A stretch of DNA of 64,000 nt from Billgrantia sulfidoxydans (GCF_017868775.1 NZ_CP053381.1:1364001-1428000), one strand, 5' to 3'; positions 38,076-47,065 are shown, counted from the stretch's first letter. The notes: generated from the sequence alone by a model not told the origin. Made by a program: numbers and translations.

Positions 38076-38946
38076 CGTCATTCGACGCCGCACCGTCGGC
38101 GCGCGGCTGGCCCGTGCCGCGCTCTATGCGGTGCTCCTGCTGGCCGCACTGTTCTATCTGCTGCCGCTCGCGGTGATGCTGATCACCTCGCTCAAGCCGC
38201 TGGCCGAGATCACCCCCGGCACGCTGCTCTCGCTGCCCCGGGAGCCGACCCTGGCGCCTTGGGCCAAGGCCTGGGGCGAGGCCTGCACCGGCATGCGCTG
38301 CGAAGGCGTGGGCGTCTACTTCTTCAATTCCATCGCCATCGTCGTGCCGGCCGTACTGATCTCCACGATCATCGGCGCGCTCAACGGCTACGCCCTGACC
38401 AAGTGGCGCTTCAAGGGCTCGGAGCTGGTCTTCGCGCTGATGCTGTTCGGCTGCTTCATCCCGTTCCAGGTGGTGCTGCTGCCCATGGCGCAGACGCTGG
38501 GCTGGCTGGGACTGTCGAGTTCGCGGGCGGGGCTGATCCTGGTCCACGTGGTGTTCGGCATCGCCTTCACCACGCTGTTCTTCCGCAACTTCTACGTGGC
38601 GGTACCCACCGAGCTGGTGTCGGCGGCCAAGCTCGATGGCGCCGGCTTCTTCCGCATCTTCTGGCGCATCCTGCTGCCGGTGTCGGCACCGATCATCGTG
38701 GTCTCGGTGATCTGGCAGTTCACCCAGATCTGGAATGACTTTCTGTTCGGCGTGGCGTTCTCGGCCCATGACACCCAGCCGGTCACGGTGGCACTCAACA
38801 ACCTGGTCAACACCTCCACCGGCGTGCGCGAGTACAACGTCGACATGGCGGCGGCGATGATCGCTGCACTGCCCACGCTGATTGTCTACGTGCTGGCCGG
38901 CAAGTATTTCGTCCGTGGGCTCACGGCCGGCTCGGTCAAGGGCTGA
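38068..38946 (+). CDS. gtsC: Sugar ABC transporter permease, MalG-like
   Basis: Second inner-membrane permease, 292 residues and six predicted helices. The EAA loop is AAKLDGAGFFRIFWRILLP. It overlaps gtsB by 8 nt and ends 28 bp before the ATPase gene, so the four genes are one operon. Confidence 0.9.
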   Translation: MDNVIRRRTVGARLARAALYAVLLLAALFYLLPLAVMLITSLKPLAEITPGTLLSLPREPTLAPWAKAWGEACTGMRCEGVGVYFFNSIAIVVPAVLISTIIGALNGYALTKWRFKGSELVFALMLFGCFIPFQVVLLPMAQTLGWLGLSSSRAGLILVHVVFGIAFTTLFFRNFYVAVPTELVSAAKLDGAGFFRIFWRILLPVSAPIIVVSVIWQFTQIWNDFLFGVAFSAHDTQPVTVALNNLVNTSTGVREYNVDMAAAMIAALPTLIVYVLAGKYFVRGLTAGSVKG

Positions 38947-38974
38947 GCCACCGAACAACAAAGAGGTTACCGAA

Positions 38975-40096
38975 ATGGCAGCGCTGGAAATCAATAACGT
39001 TTGCAAGGACTTCGGCAGCGAGCAGGTGCTCAAGGACGTGAGCCTGGCGATCGATTCGGGCGAGTTCCTGATCCTGGTGGGGCCCTCGGGCTGCGGCAAG
39101 TCGACGCTGATGAACGCCATCGCCGGGCTCGAGCCGGTCACCTCCGGCGAGATCCGCATCGCCGGCGAGGACGTCACCTGGCAGACCCCGGCCGAGCGCG
39201 ACATCGCCATGGTGTTTCAGTCCTACGCGCTCTACCCGAGCATGACGGTACGTCAGAACATCAGCTTCGGCCTGGAGATGCGCAAGGTGCCCAGGGCCGA
39301 ACGTGAGGCCGCCGTGGAGCGGGTGGCCGACCTGCTGCAGATCACCCACCTGCTCGATCGCAAGCCTTCGCAGCTCTCCGGCGGCCAGCGCCAGCGCGTC
39401 GCGATGGGCCGGGCGCTGGCCCGCGAACCCAAGGTCTACCTGTTCGACGAGCCGCTCTCCAACCTCGACGCCAAGCTGCGCGTCGACATGCGCACCGAGA
39501 TCAAGAAGCTGCATCAGCGTCTCGGCACCACCATTGTCTACGTCACCCACGACCAGATCGAGGCGATGACGCTGGCCGACTGCATCGCGGTGATGCGCGA
39601 CGGTCGAATTCTCCAGCTCGGTTCGCCCGACGAGGTCTACAACGATCCGGTCGACCTGTTTGTGGCCGGCTTCATGGGCTCGCCGTCGATGAACTTCATT
39701 GCCGCTACCCTGGAGGGCGAGAGTGGCGCGTACCGGCTGCGGGTGGCAACGCCGGGAGAGGAGGCGCTGGAGCTGCCCTGGCCGCAGGAGCGCGAGGCGC
39801 CGACCATGGCCGGTCAGGTGGGGCATGCGGTGCTCCTGGGGCTGCGCCCCGAGCACTTCGCCGAGGACGATGCGCGGCTCGGCGAGTTCAGCGAAGGCGT
39901 GCCGTTCACGCCGCGCATCAGCGTGGTAGAGCCCACCGGGGCGGATATCCTGCTGCAGCTCAAGCTCGGCGAGGGCGAGGCCACGGCGCGGGTGGGGCCC
40001 AAGTGCAAGGTCAAGGCGGGCGAGCGGCTGACGCTGCGCATCGACATGGGGCGCGCGGTGCTGTTCGATCCCGCCACGGAGAAGCGCCTGGCCTGA
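38975..40096 (+). CDS. gtsD: Sugar ABC transporter ATP-binding protein, MalK-like
   Basis: ATPase of the sugar importer, 373 residues. Walker A is GPSGCGKST (about 36-44), the signature LSGGQRQRVAMGRAL, Walker B VYLFDEPLSNLD, and the switch His lies in VTHDQ. The C-terminal third is a MalK-type TOBE regulatory domain. The start at 38975 follows AGAGG; the in-frame region upstream overlaps gtsC and is not conserved. Confidence 0.93.
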   Translation: MAALEINNVCKDFGSEQVLKDVSLAIDSGEFLILVGPSGCGKSTLMNAIAGLEPVTSGEIRIAGEDVTWQTPAERDIAMVFQSYALYPSMTVRQNISFGLEMRKVPRAEREAAVERVADLLQITHLLDRKPSQLSGGQRQRVAMGRALAREPKVYLFDEPLSNLDAKLRVDMRTEIKKLHQRLGTTIVYVTHDQIEAMTLADCIAVMRDGRILQLGSPDEVYNDPVDLFVAGFMGSPSMNFIAATLEGESGAYRLRVATPGEEALELPWPQEREAPTMAGQVGHAVLLGLRPEHFAEDDARLGEFSEGVPFTPRISVVEPTGADILLQLKLGEGEATARVGPKCKVKAGERLTLRIDMGRAVLFDPATEKRLA

Positions 40097-40126
40097 GCCG
40101 GTGCCGCGAAAGGCCGCCGGCACCGG

Positions 40127-40150
40127 GCCGTCGGCCTGCCGGCCGACGGC
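40127..40150. terminator. Strong hairpin between gtsD and usp
   Basis: Perfect 10-bp stem GCCGTCGGCC/GGCCGACGGC with a TGCC loop in the convergent gap, ending one base before the usp stop. No T tract, so termination is a guess. Confidence 0.45.
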
Positions 40151-40591
40151 TCAGCGAACGGTGATCACGGTGCACTCGGCGACGTGGCTGACCTTGTGCG
40201 AGACGCTGCCGACCACCAGCCCGCGCAGGTCGCTCAGGCCGCGGCTGCCCATGACGATGGCTTCGACACCGCGTCGGCGTGCCTCGCTGACGATGGTGCG
40301 GGCCGGGTCGCCCTGGCCGACCACCGTCTCGATGTGCTGGATGCCCTTGGCCCGTGCCGCCTCGGCCGCCTTGTCGACGACCTGCCTGCCGATCTCCTCG
40401 CGTTCCTGGCGAGACGCCTCGATGGCGATGGCGCCGATGCCCCACACCAGCGTCGTCTCGTGGGAAAGCTCCTCGGGGATGTGGAGGATGTGCAGGGTAG
40501 TATCGGCCTGACTGGCCAATTGGCAGGCGACGTCAAGGGCCTTCTTCGCGCCTTCGGAGCCGTCGACGGGAACCAGGATGGATTGGTACAT
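40151..40591 (-). CDS. Universal stress protein, copy 1
   Basis: UspA-family cytoplasmic protein of 146 residues. The ATP-binding pattern G-x2-G-x9-G-S is present in MGSRGLSDLRGLVVGS, so it belongs to the nucleotide-binding group. The N-terminal ILVPVDGS strand is also typical. It is very similar to the next usp gene (40847-41305), including upstream and downstream flanks, and is the downstream copy of a tandem duplication. Function beyond general stress survival cannot be read from the sequence. Confidence 0.92.
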   Translation of the reverse strand: MYQSILVPVDGSEGAKKALDVACQLASQADTTLHILHIPEELSHETTLVWGIGAIAIEASRQEREEIGRQVVDKAAEAARAKGIQHIETVVGQGDPARTIVSEARRRGVEAIVMGSRGLSDLRGLVVGSVSHKVSHVAECTVITVR

Positions 40592-40696
40592 GTCACTTTC
40601 CTTATCCGCTGTGGGGAATGGATACCCCGAGCCTAGCCCCTTGTACGCGAGACGTCATGACCGGCGTCAAGCCCTCGACTGATCGCCTGCCATTCA

Positions 40697-40850
40697 CTTG
40701 GAATCTTCCAGCTTTCGAAGCTGCTGCCAGAGTTCGCTGCGCAGGTCGGCCATGCGCGGCGCCTCGCCCTTGGCGAACAAGAGCGGTGGGGTTCAGGTGC
40801 TGAGTGGCAGGCCGAGGCGCGCCGAGAGGCGCCCGGCTAGGGAAGATCAG
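40697..40850 (-). pseudogene. Remnant of the 3' end of ycjF
   Basis: The minus strand encodes PLLFAKGEAPRMADLRSEL then WQQLRKLEDSK and a stop, matching the last residues of the intact ycjF product (PLVFAEGEAPRMADLRSEL, WQQLRKLEDTK). Upstream of this the copy degrades: a stretch of the original is deleted where CAGGCCGAGGCG joins CGCCGAGAGGCG. It was carried along when the usp gene was duplicated. It has no start codon or domain and is not expected to be functional. Confidence 0.85.
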
Positions 40851-41305
40851 CGTACGGTGATCACCGTGCACTCGGCGACATGGCTGACCTTATGCGAGAC
40901 GCTGCCGACCACCAGCCCGCGCAGGTCGCTCAGGCCGCGGCTGCCCATGACGATGGCCTCGACGCCGCGACGGCGTGCCTCGCTGACGATGGTGCGGGCC
41001 GGGTCACCCTGGCCGATTATCGTCTCGATTCGGCTCGCGCCATTGGCGCGTGCCGCTTTTTCGGCGCTGTCGATGATCTGCTGGCCGATGTCCTGGCGAG
41101 CCCGAGGTTCCTGCCTCTCCTGGCGTGACGCCTCGATGGCGATGGCGCCGATGCCCCATACCAGCGTCGTCTCGTGAGTGAATTCCTCGGGGATGTGGAG
41201 GATGTGCAGGGTGGTATCGGCCTGGCTGGCCAGCTGACAGGCGACCTCAAGGGCTTTCTTGGCGCCTTCGGAACCGTCGACGGGAACCAGGATGGATTGG
41301 AACAT
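40847..41305 (-). CDS. Universal stress protein, copy 2
   Basis: UspA-family protein of 152 residues with the same ATP-binding motif (MGSRGLSDLRGLVVGS). It differs from copy 1 by a 6-residue insertion near residue 67 (QEPRARQD region) and scattered substitutions, concentrated in the central helix. The C-terminal 50 residues are almost the same. It lies 102 bp downstream of ycjF, which suggests this position is the original one and copy 1 the duplicate, although the direction is an inference. Confidence 0.92.
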   Translation of the reverse strand: MFQSILVPVDGSEGAKKALEVACQLASQADTTLHILHIPEEFTHETTLVWGIGAIAIEASRQERQEPRARQDIGQQIIDSAEKAARANGASRIETIIGQGDPARTIVSEARRRGVEAIVMGSRGLSDLRGLVVGSVSHKVSHVAECTVITVR

Positions 41306-41407
41306 GGCGCTTTCCTTATCCGTGGTAGTGGATGGATACCCCGAGCCTAGCCCCTTGCACGCGAGACGTCATGACCGGTATCAAGTCCTCGCCCGATCAC
41401 CTGCCAT

Positions 41408-42454
41408 TCACTTGGTATCTTCCAGCTTTCGAAGCTGCTGCCAGAGTTCGCTGCGCAGGTCGGCCATGCGCGGCGCCTCGCCTTCGGCGAACACCAGCGG
41501 GCGGGTCAGGCGCAGGGTACGCAGGCCGAGGCGGGCGCTCAGCAGGCCCACCCCCATGCCCTGGCCGGCACGCGCCGAGAGGCGGCCGGCCAGATTCAGC
41601 GAGAGCAGCTCCATGCCGGCATCGCCGGCCATCTCGGTGGCGCCGGCGAAGGCCATGTTGTAGAGCACGTTGCGCAGCAGGCGCAGGCGGCTGGCGTAGC
41701 CGAGCTCAAGCCCGTAGAGACGGCAGATGCGGTCGATCATGGCCAGGCTGCGCCACGCCACCAGGAACATGTCGACCAGCGTCAGCGGGCTGACCGCCAC
41801 CATCACCGCCGTCTCGCCGGCCATGCGCGAGATCAGCCGCCGGGCCTGGCGATCGCGCGGGGCCAGCAGGTGATGCGCCAGCAGCTGCTGCACCTCCGCC
41901 CCGGCGTGGTGCGGCTCGCGGGCGGCGAGGAAGGCCTGCCAGTGGGGATGGTCGTCGTCGAGCCCGAGCTGGCGCTTGAGCACCCGGGCCAGCTCGAGCG
42001 CTTCCCGGGCATCGGCCCGAGGCAGCGTCGCCAGCCGGCTGCGCAGGGCGTCGTGCCGTTTCAGGCGGCGCAGCCGCCAAGCCTCGCGCACGAGCGCGCC
42101 GGCCCCCAGGGCGATGGCGCCGAGCCCCAGCAAGTGCCAGCCGCCGCTGAGCCAGTCGCCGCCGAGCAGTGCCTCGGGCAGGCGCATGGCCATTTCGGCC
42201 GTGCCCAGCGCGATGCCGCCGCCGAGCAAGGCCAGTAGCCCCCAGCGGCGCTTGCGCGGTCGGCCGAGGCTGGCCTCGAGGTCGCGCTCGGCGCGGCTCG
42301 CCGGGGGCTCCGCCACGGGGCGGGTGGGCAGCTGGCTGTCGAAATCGAGGCGTGGCCGCGGCGGCTCGATGCCCGGCGAGGTCGGCTCGTCGAGGGTGAA
42401 ACGGCGGGCCGGTCGCGGGTCGTCGCCCTGCGGCTCGTGGCGGCGGTCGTTCAT
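41408..42454 (-). CDS. ycjF: YcjF-family membrane protein (DUF697)
   Basis: A 348-residue protein of the YcjF/TIGR01620 family. A proline- and charge-rich cytoplasmic head (about 1-70) is followed by two transmembrane helices (about 72-92 and 100-122) and the conserved DUF697 domain (about 210-320, MAGETAVMVAVSPLTLVDMFLVAWRSLAMI). YcjF is usually paired with YcjX and responds to envelope or heat stress in enterobacteria; its biochemical function is unknown. The start at 42454 overlaps the ycjX stop by 4 nt. The reading frame stays open upstream to 43333 inside ycjX, but that part is antisense-free shadow and is not conserved. Confidence 0.92.
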   Translation of the reverse strand: MNDRRHEPQGDDPRPARRFTLDEPTSPGIEPPRPRLDFDSQLPTRPVAEPPASRAERDLEASLGRPRKRRWGLLALLGGGIALGTAEMAMRLPEALLGGDWLSGGWHLLGLGAIALGAGALVREAWRLRRLKRHDALRSRLATLPRADAREALELARVLKRQLGLDDDHPHWQAFLAAREPHHAGAEVQQLLAHHLLAPRDRQARRLISRMAGETAVMVAVSPLTLVDMFLVAWRSLAMIDRICRLYGLELGYASRLRLLRNVLYNMAFAGATEMAGDAGMELLSLNLAGRLSARAGQGMGVGLLSARLGLRTLRLTRPLVFAEGEAPRMADLRSELWQQLRKLEDTK

Positions 42455-43842
42455 TGCAGCTTGTCTCCGATCAGCCAGTCGAGGGCGGCATCGAGCCGGA
42501 TGTGGGGCAGCGCGCCGCCCTCCCGCGGGGCAGGGCGGAAGGCGCGAAAGTCGAACCCTTGGCGAGCCCAGAAGTCGGTCTCCGGCAGTTTGGCGGGCAC
42601 CTCGCCGGGAAACACCAGAACCTCCTCGCCCTCCAGGGTGGTGCCGCGCAGGGCCGGGCTGCGCTCGTTCCTGTGGTTCACCTCGTGGGCCTCGGTGGCA
42701 CGGATCGCCGCCAGCGACAGCGCCTTGACCGGCACGTTGGCGTAGCGCAGGTCCTGCAGCGGCTCGGCGAGCAGGGCCTCGAGCAGCGCGGTCAGGTTGG
42801 CGTGCTGTTCCGGGGTGACGTGGTCGGCCTTGGTCGCGGCGATCGCCAGCTTGTCGATGCGTGGCGCGAACAGTCGCGAGAGCAGGCTGCGCTTGCCGTA
42901 GTCGAAGCTCTGCATCAGCGTGGCCAGCGCCTGGGAGAGGTCCTCGAAGCGCTCGGGACCGGCATTGAGCGCGCCGAGCACGTCGACCAGCACGATCTGG
43001 CGGTCGAAGCGGCGGAAATGATCGCGATAGAAGGGCCGCACGATATGGTGCTGATAGTGACGAAAGCGGGCCGCCAGGGTGGCATAGATACTCTCCGGAG
43101 GCAGCTTGGCCAATGCCCCTTCGTCGGCCTCCGCCAGCGCCGGCAGCGGGAAGAACTGCAGCACCGGGGCGCCCTCCAGGTCGCCGGGCAGCAGGAAACG
43201 ACCCGGCTGGAGGTTGGCGAAGCCCGCCTCGCGGGCGGCTTGCAGGCTTCTGGCATAGAGCGCGGCGATGTCGGCGAGCTCGGCCTCGTTGGCTTCGGCG
43301 GCGGGGTCGAGCCTGGCCGCGGCACGCTCCCATTCGGCCAGCAGGGCGCGGCGCTGCTCGCCGGCGCCGGCGAGCATGGCGCGGCTCCAGCCCGGGTAGT
43401 CATGGCCCAGCAGCGGCAGGTCGAGCAACCATTCGCCGGGGTAATCGAACAGGTCGAGGCTGAGCTCGGCGGTCTCGCCGCGCAGCAATGCGCGCCTGGC
43501 CGGGCGGTAGCGGATCGACAGGCGCAGCTCGCTGATGCCGCGGGTGGGCTCCGGCCAACGTGGCGGCTCGCTGTCGAGCGACGCCATCGCCTGATCGTAG
43601 GGAAAGCGCGGTACGCCCAGATCGGGCTGGCTGACCCGGCGGGCGCCCAGCAGGCGGCCCTGCCGGGCCGCCGGCATCAGGTCGAGCCGGGCCTCGAGGC
43701 CGGCATGGCGCAGCTGGTTGACCAGCGAAGTGAGAAAGGCGGTCTTGCCCGAACGAGAGAGTCCGGTGACCGCCAGGCGCAGTTGGCGGTCGCGGCCGCG
43801 TTCGATCAGATTGGTCAGCTCCCGGGTGAGCGACTGGCGCAT
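42451..43842 (-). CDS. ycjX: YcjX-family GTP-binding protein (DUF463)
   Basis: A 463-residue P-loop protein of the YcjX/DUF463 family. Walker A is GLSRSGKTAF (about 27-36), and a conserved LFDYPGEWLLDLPLL segment follows near 131-145. The family is structurally related to G proteins and coupled with ycjF here, as in E. coli; the cellular role is not defined. First gene of the ycjX-ycjF unit. It is separated from the MFS gene by 26 bp on the same strand. Confidence 0.93.
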   Translation of the reverse strand: MRQSLTRELTNLIERGRDRQLRLAVTGLSRSGKTAFLTSLVNQLRHAGLEARLDLMPAARQGRLLGARRVSQPDLGVPRFPYDQAMASLDSEPPRWPEPTRGISELRLSIRYRPARRALLRGETAELSLDLFDYPGEWLLDLPLLGHDYPGWSRAMLAGAGEQRRALLAEWERAAARLDPAAEANEAELADIAALYARSLQAAREAGFANLQPGRFLLPGDLEGAPVLQFFPLPALAEADEGALAKLPPESIYATLAARFRHYQHHIVRPFYRDHFRRFDRQIVLVDVLGALNAGPERFEDLSQALATLMQSFDYGKRSLLSRLFAPRIDKLAIAATKADHVTPEQHANLTALLEALLAEPLQDLRYANVPVKALSLAAIRATEAHEVNHRNERSPALRGTTLEGEEVLVFPGEVPAKLPETDFWARQGFDFRAFRPAPREGGALPHIRLDAALDWLIGDKLQ

Positions 43843-43868
43843 CGGCGAGGAATCCCTTCACAGCAGTG

Positions 43869-45047
43869 TCAGCCGCTAATGTGAGGGTCTTGGCGGCGTC
43901 TGGCAAGGCGCTGCCAAGCCAATAGCGCAATGGGTACCAGCGACAGCGGCACCAGCAGCGCGTTGAGCAGCGTCCAGCCGAGCAGGTTGACCAAGGGGCC
44001 CGCCAGCAGCGCGGTGACGGCCACGGTGGAGAAGACCAGGAACTCGTTGGCAGCCTGGGTGCGGGCTTTCTCCACCGGCCGGTAGGCCTCGGTCAGCAGG
44101 CCGGTGGCGGGCAGGAAGGTGAAGTTCCAGCCCAGCCCGAGCAGGATCAGGGCGAAATGAAAGCCCGCCACGCCCGCCTCGACCTGGGCGGCCAGGCCGC
44201 TCGCCGCCAGTAGTACGCAGCCCGTGGCGATCATGCGCGGTGCACCGAAGCGCGCCGTCAGGTGGCCGGTGGCGAACGAGGGCAGGAACATCGCCAGCAC
44301 GTGCCACTGGATCGTGGTGGCGACATGATCGAAGTGATGGCCGGCGCCGGACATCGCCAGCGGGGTGGCAGTCATCGCCAGGTTCATCACGCCATAGCCG
44401 ATCAGCGCCGAGAGCACCGCCACCAGGAACACCGGCTGGCGCACGATCTCACCGAGCGGCCGCGGCCTGCCGTCGCCGTGGGTCGTCTCGGGCGGCGGCA
44501 GGCGGGTCGCCAGCAGCACCAGCAGCGCCACCAGGTAGAGCGCGCCCAGGCCGAGGAAGCTGCCGAGAAAAGGGGTGGTGGCCGCCTCGCGGCTGATGCG
44601 CGCCAGCCACGGGCCGAAGAAGGCGGCCAGCACGCCGCCGCCCATGACCAGACCGATGGCGCGGTCGCGCAGCGCCAGGGGCGCGGCTTCCACCGCGGCG
44701 AAGCGGTACAGCTGGCCGAAGCCGATGCCGATGCCGATCAGCCAGGTGCCCAGCATGAACGGGAAGAAGGCCTCGGCCACCAGGGCCTGGGCGGCCACCG
44801 CCACGCCGATGAGCCCCAGCAGGTTGCCCAGCAGGAAGCCGCGCTTGCGCCCCAGCCGCGCCATGATCAGCGAAGCGGGAATGGTGGCGCACATCAGTCC
44901 CAGCCACTGGGTGGCGACCGGCGCCGTGGACCAGGCCGGGTCGGGCGCGAGGCGCGCGCCGATCAGCGGCGAGACCGCGATCAGCAGGATGTTGCCGCTT
45001 ACCAGCAGCGCCTGGCACAGCGAGAGCAAGGTGACATTGAAGGGCAT
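43869..45047 (-). CDS. Major facilitator superfamily transporter
   Basis: A 392-residue inner-membrane carrier with about twelve hydrophobic segments. The MFS loop 2-3 motif appears in divergent form as ARLGRKRGFLLGN. The substrate is not evident; it resembles YfcJ/YnfM-like or uncharacterised drug-efflux carriers. The start at 45047 is supported by GGGAGG; an extension to 45182 is not hydrophobic and overlaps the next gene. It may form an operon with the GlxA-type regulator upstream (26 bp apart). Confidence 0.85.
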   Translation of the reverse strand: MPFNVTLLSLCQALLVSGNILLIAVSPLIGARLAPDPAWSTAPVATQWLGLMCATIPASLIMARLGRKRGFLLGNLLGLIGVAVAAQALVAEAFFPFMLGTWLIGIGIGFGQLYRFAAVEAAPLALRDRAIGLVMGGGVLAAFFGPWLARISREAATTPFLGSFLGLGALYLVALLVLLATRLPPPETTHGDGRPRPLGEIVRQPVFLVAVLSALIGYGVMNLAMTATPLAMSGAGHHFDHVATTIQWHVLAMFLPSFATGHLTARFGAPRMIATGCVLLAASGLAAQVEAGVAGFHFALILLGLGWNFTFLPATGLLTEAYRPVEKARTQAANEFLVFSTVAVTALLAGPLVNLLGWTLLNALLVPLSLVPIALLAWQRLARRRQDPHISG

Positions 45048-45072
45048 GGCAGCCTCCCGGGCAGAGCATTCC

Positions 45073-46068
45073 TCAGCGGAAAGTGGGCAAAGCTCGGCCG
45101 CCGGGGCCGAAGCGTTGATAGTACAGAGTGGGGGAAACGCCGTAGTGGCGCTGGAACAATCGTCGCAGTTGCTCTGCGCCACCCAACCGCCACTGGCGGG
45201 CCAGGCGCTCCAGCGGCGGCGCTTGCTCGCTGGCGACCAACGCCTGGCGGGCCTGCTCCAGCCGCAGGCGGGTCAGGTAGGCGCCTGGCGTGGTGGCGAG
45301 CTGCTGGCGAAATAGGCGCGACAAGTGTCGCGGTGTGACCCCGATAGACTCTGCCAGCGTCTCCAGCCTGTACGGCGCGGCGGGGTCGGCGTGGATGCGG
45401 TCGAGCAGGCGACGCAGCGAGCCCCTCGTGCGGTGCTGGCTGGCCAGCACCTCGCTGAACTGGGATTGGCCGCCGGGTCGGCGCAGGAACAGTACCAGCT
45501 CGCGAGCGACCCGCCCGGCCAGGTCGCTACCGTGGTCGGCCTCGAGCAGCGACAGGGCCAGATCGATGCCGGCGGTGACCCCGGCACTGGTGAAGCGTCC
45601 CGCCGACTCGACGTAGAGCGCGTCGGGCACAACTTGGATCGTGGGATACTCGCTGGCCAGCTGGGCGCAGTGTCGCCAGTGGGTCGTGGCCTGGCGTCCC
45701 TCCAGCAGGCCGGCCGCGGCGAGCAGGAAGGCGCCGGTGCAGATCGACCCCAGCCGGCGTACTCGCCGTGACTGTTCGCCCAGGGCATCGAGCAGCCCCG
45801 TATGCTGCTGCTGCGCCAGTACGCCACGCCCCCCTGCCACCAGCAGCGTGTCCACGGGTCCGACAGCGGAGAGCTCGCGCCAGGCGATGTCGGCCTGCAG
45901 CGGCAGGCCACCGTTGGTCGCCACGCTGCCCGGCGCATCGGCGGCGAGGTGCAGACGGTAGAGCGGCCGTCCGCTCACGTCGTTGGCCGAGGCGAAGACC
46001 TGCCAGGGGCCGCTGATATCCAGCAGCTGGCAGTCAGGGTAGGCGAGAAGGACGACGGTGCGCGACAT
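45073..46068 (-). CDS. GlxA-family AraC-type transcriptional regulator
   Basis: A 331-residue regulator with an N-terminal DJ-1/PfpI-like amidase domain (about 1-185; the nucleophile-elbow region is GSICTGAFLLA) and a C-terminal AraC-type double helix-turn-helix (about 215-315; LAESIGVTPRHLSRLFRQQ). The family includes GlxA, GbdR and CdhR, which control catabolism of amino acids and quaternary ammonium compounds. The effector is unknown. I use the Met at 46068, preceded by GGGGA, rather than the one at 46080. It is probably cotranscribed with the downstream MFS carrier, making that carrier a candidate target. Confidence 0.9.
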   Translation of the reverse strand: MSRTVVLLAYPDCQLLDISGPWQVFASANDVSGRPLYRLHLAADAPGSVATNGGLPLQADIAWRELSAVGPVDTLLVAGGRGVLAQQQHTGLLDALGEQSRRVRRLGSICTGAFLLAAAGLLEGRQATTHWRHCAQLASEYPTIQVVPDALYVESAGRFTSAGVTAGIDLALSLLEADHGSDLAGRVARELVLFLRRPGGQSQFSEVLASQHRTRGSLRRLLDRIHADPAAPYRLETLAESIGVTPRHLSRLFRQQLATTPGAYLTRLRLEQARQALVASEQAPPLERLARQWRLGGAEQLRRLFQRHYGVSPTLYYQRFGPGGRALPTFR

Positions 46069-46163
46069 GACGATCCCCACGACGAGTCAGGCTCAGTCTC
46101 GACCGAGCGGGGCAGGTCTGCAACGACGAATATCCCACCGATAAGGACATGATCGGTGGCGGG

Positions 46164-46343
46164 TCATGCTGCCATCAGCCACTGGGCCCAGATCGGTATC
46201 GTGGCAATGAAGAAGCCCAGCCCGGCCAGGACATAGCCCGGCCAGCGTTTCTCCAAGCGCTGGGCGAGCGTCAGACCGACGAGGCAGATCACCAGGCCGA
46301 CGAGATTGAAGACGAAGGTGAACATGCCGAGCATGGGCGTCAT
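46164..46343 (-). CDS. Small two-helix membrane protein
   Basis: A 59-residue ORF found by hand translation, with two hydrophobic segments (MLGMFTFVFNLVGLVICLVGL and YVLAGLGFFIATIPIWAQWL) around a basic loop (AQRLEKRWPG). GGGAGCTGCC lies before the ATG. I do not recognise the family; hydrophobic pattern, start context and codon use make a real gene likely. It lies between the divergent DUF924 gene and the GlxA-type regulator. Confidence 0.65.
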   Translation of the reverse strand: MTPMLGMFTFVFNLVGLVICLVGLTLAQRLEKRWPGYVLAGLGFFIATIPIWAQWLMAA

Positions 46344-46425
46344 GGCAGCTCCCGTGGCGCGTGAAAGGTGAAAAACGCGAAGTGCAGGGGCATGATATCA
46401 GCAGCCCACGCGACGAGGACACGAC

Positions 46426-46980
46426 ATGGACGCGAGACTGCCCGACCGCGATGCGGTCATCGCCTTCTGGTTCGAGGAGCTCGAGCCGGCCCAGTGGTTT
46501 CGCAAGGATGCCGGGCTCGACGGGACGATCCGCGATCGCTTCGCCGCCCTGCACGATGCGGCGGCGGCCGGCGAGCTGTGGCAATGGCGCGATACACCCC
46601 GCGGACGGCTGGCCGAGATCCTGGTGCTCGACCAGTTCTCGCGCAACCTCTTCCGCGACGATTCACGCGCCTTCGCCCAGGATGCCATGGCGCTGGTGCT
46701 GGCCCAGGAGGCCGTGGCCCAGGGCTGCGACCGCGAGCTGGAGGTCGGCTGGCGTCGCTTTTTCTACATGCCCTACATGCACAGCGAGTCGCTGGCGATC
46801 CACGGCGAAGCGCTGCGGCTGTTCGACCAGCCCGGGCTCGAGGACAACCTGCGCTACGAGCACCTGCACCGCGACATTCTGCTGCGCTTCGGCCGCTATC
46901 CGCACCGCAACGCCATCCTGGGGCGGGAGTCGAGCGAGGAGGAGCTGGCGTTCCTGGAGCAGCCCGGTTCGTCGTTCTGA
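46426..46980 (+). CDS. DUF924 family protein
   Basis: A 184-residue helical protein of the DUF924 family. Typical features are the opening VIAFWFEELEPAQWF, then LAEILVLDQFSRNLFRD and the central GWRRFFYMPYMHSES. The fold is related to tetratricopeptide-like helical bundles, and the function is unknown. GAGGACACGAC precedes the ATG. It is followed 85 bp later by a small stress-type membrane gene. Confidence 0.9.
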   Translation: MDARLPDRDAVIAFWFEELEPAQWFRKDAGLDGTIRDRFAALHDAAAAGELWQWRDTPRGRLAEILVLDQFSRNLFRDDSRAFAQDAMALVLAQEAVAQGCDRELEVGWRRFFYMPYMHSESLAIHGEALRLFDQPGLEDNLRYEHLHRDILLRFGRYPHRNAILGRESSEEELAFLEQPGSSF

Positions 46981-47065
46981 GCTACGCTTTGCAGGAAAGT
47001 CGCGCTCAGGCACTATCGAGGTGCTCAATCGAGACCGCATCGATCAAAAGGAGAGGAGAGACGAC

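Noticed and set aside
41408..43333. Extended ycjF frame reaching into ycjX
   Set aside because: The part upstream of 42454 reads ycjX in another frame (Arg/Ala/Gly-rich) and the real ycjF start overlaps the ycjX stop in the usual ATGA manner.
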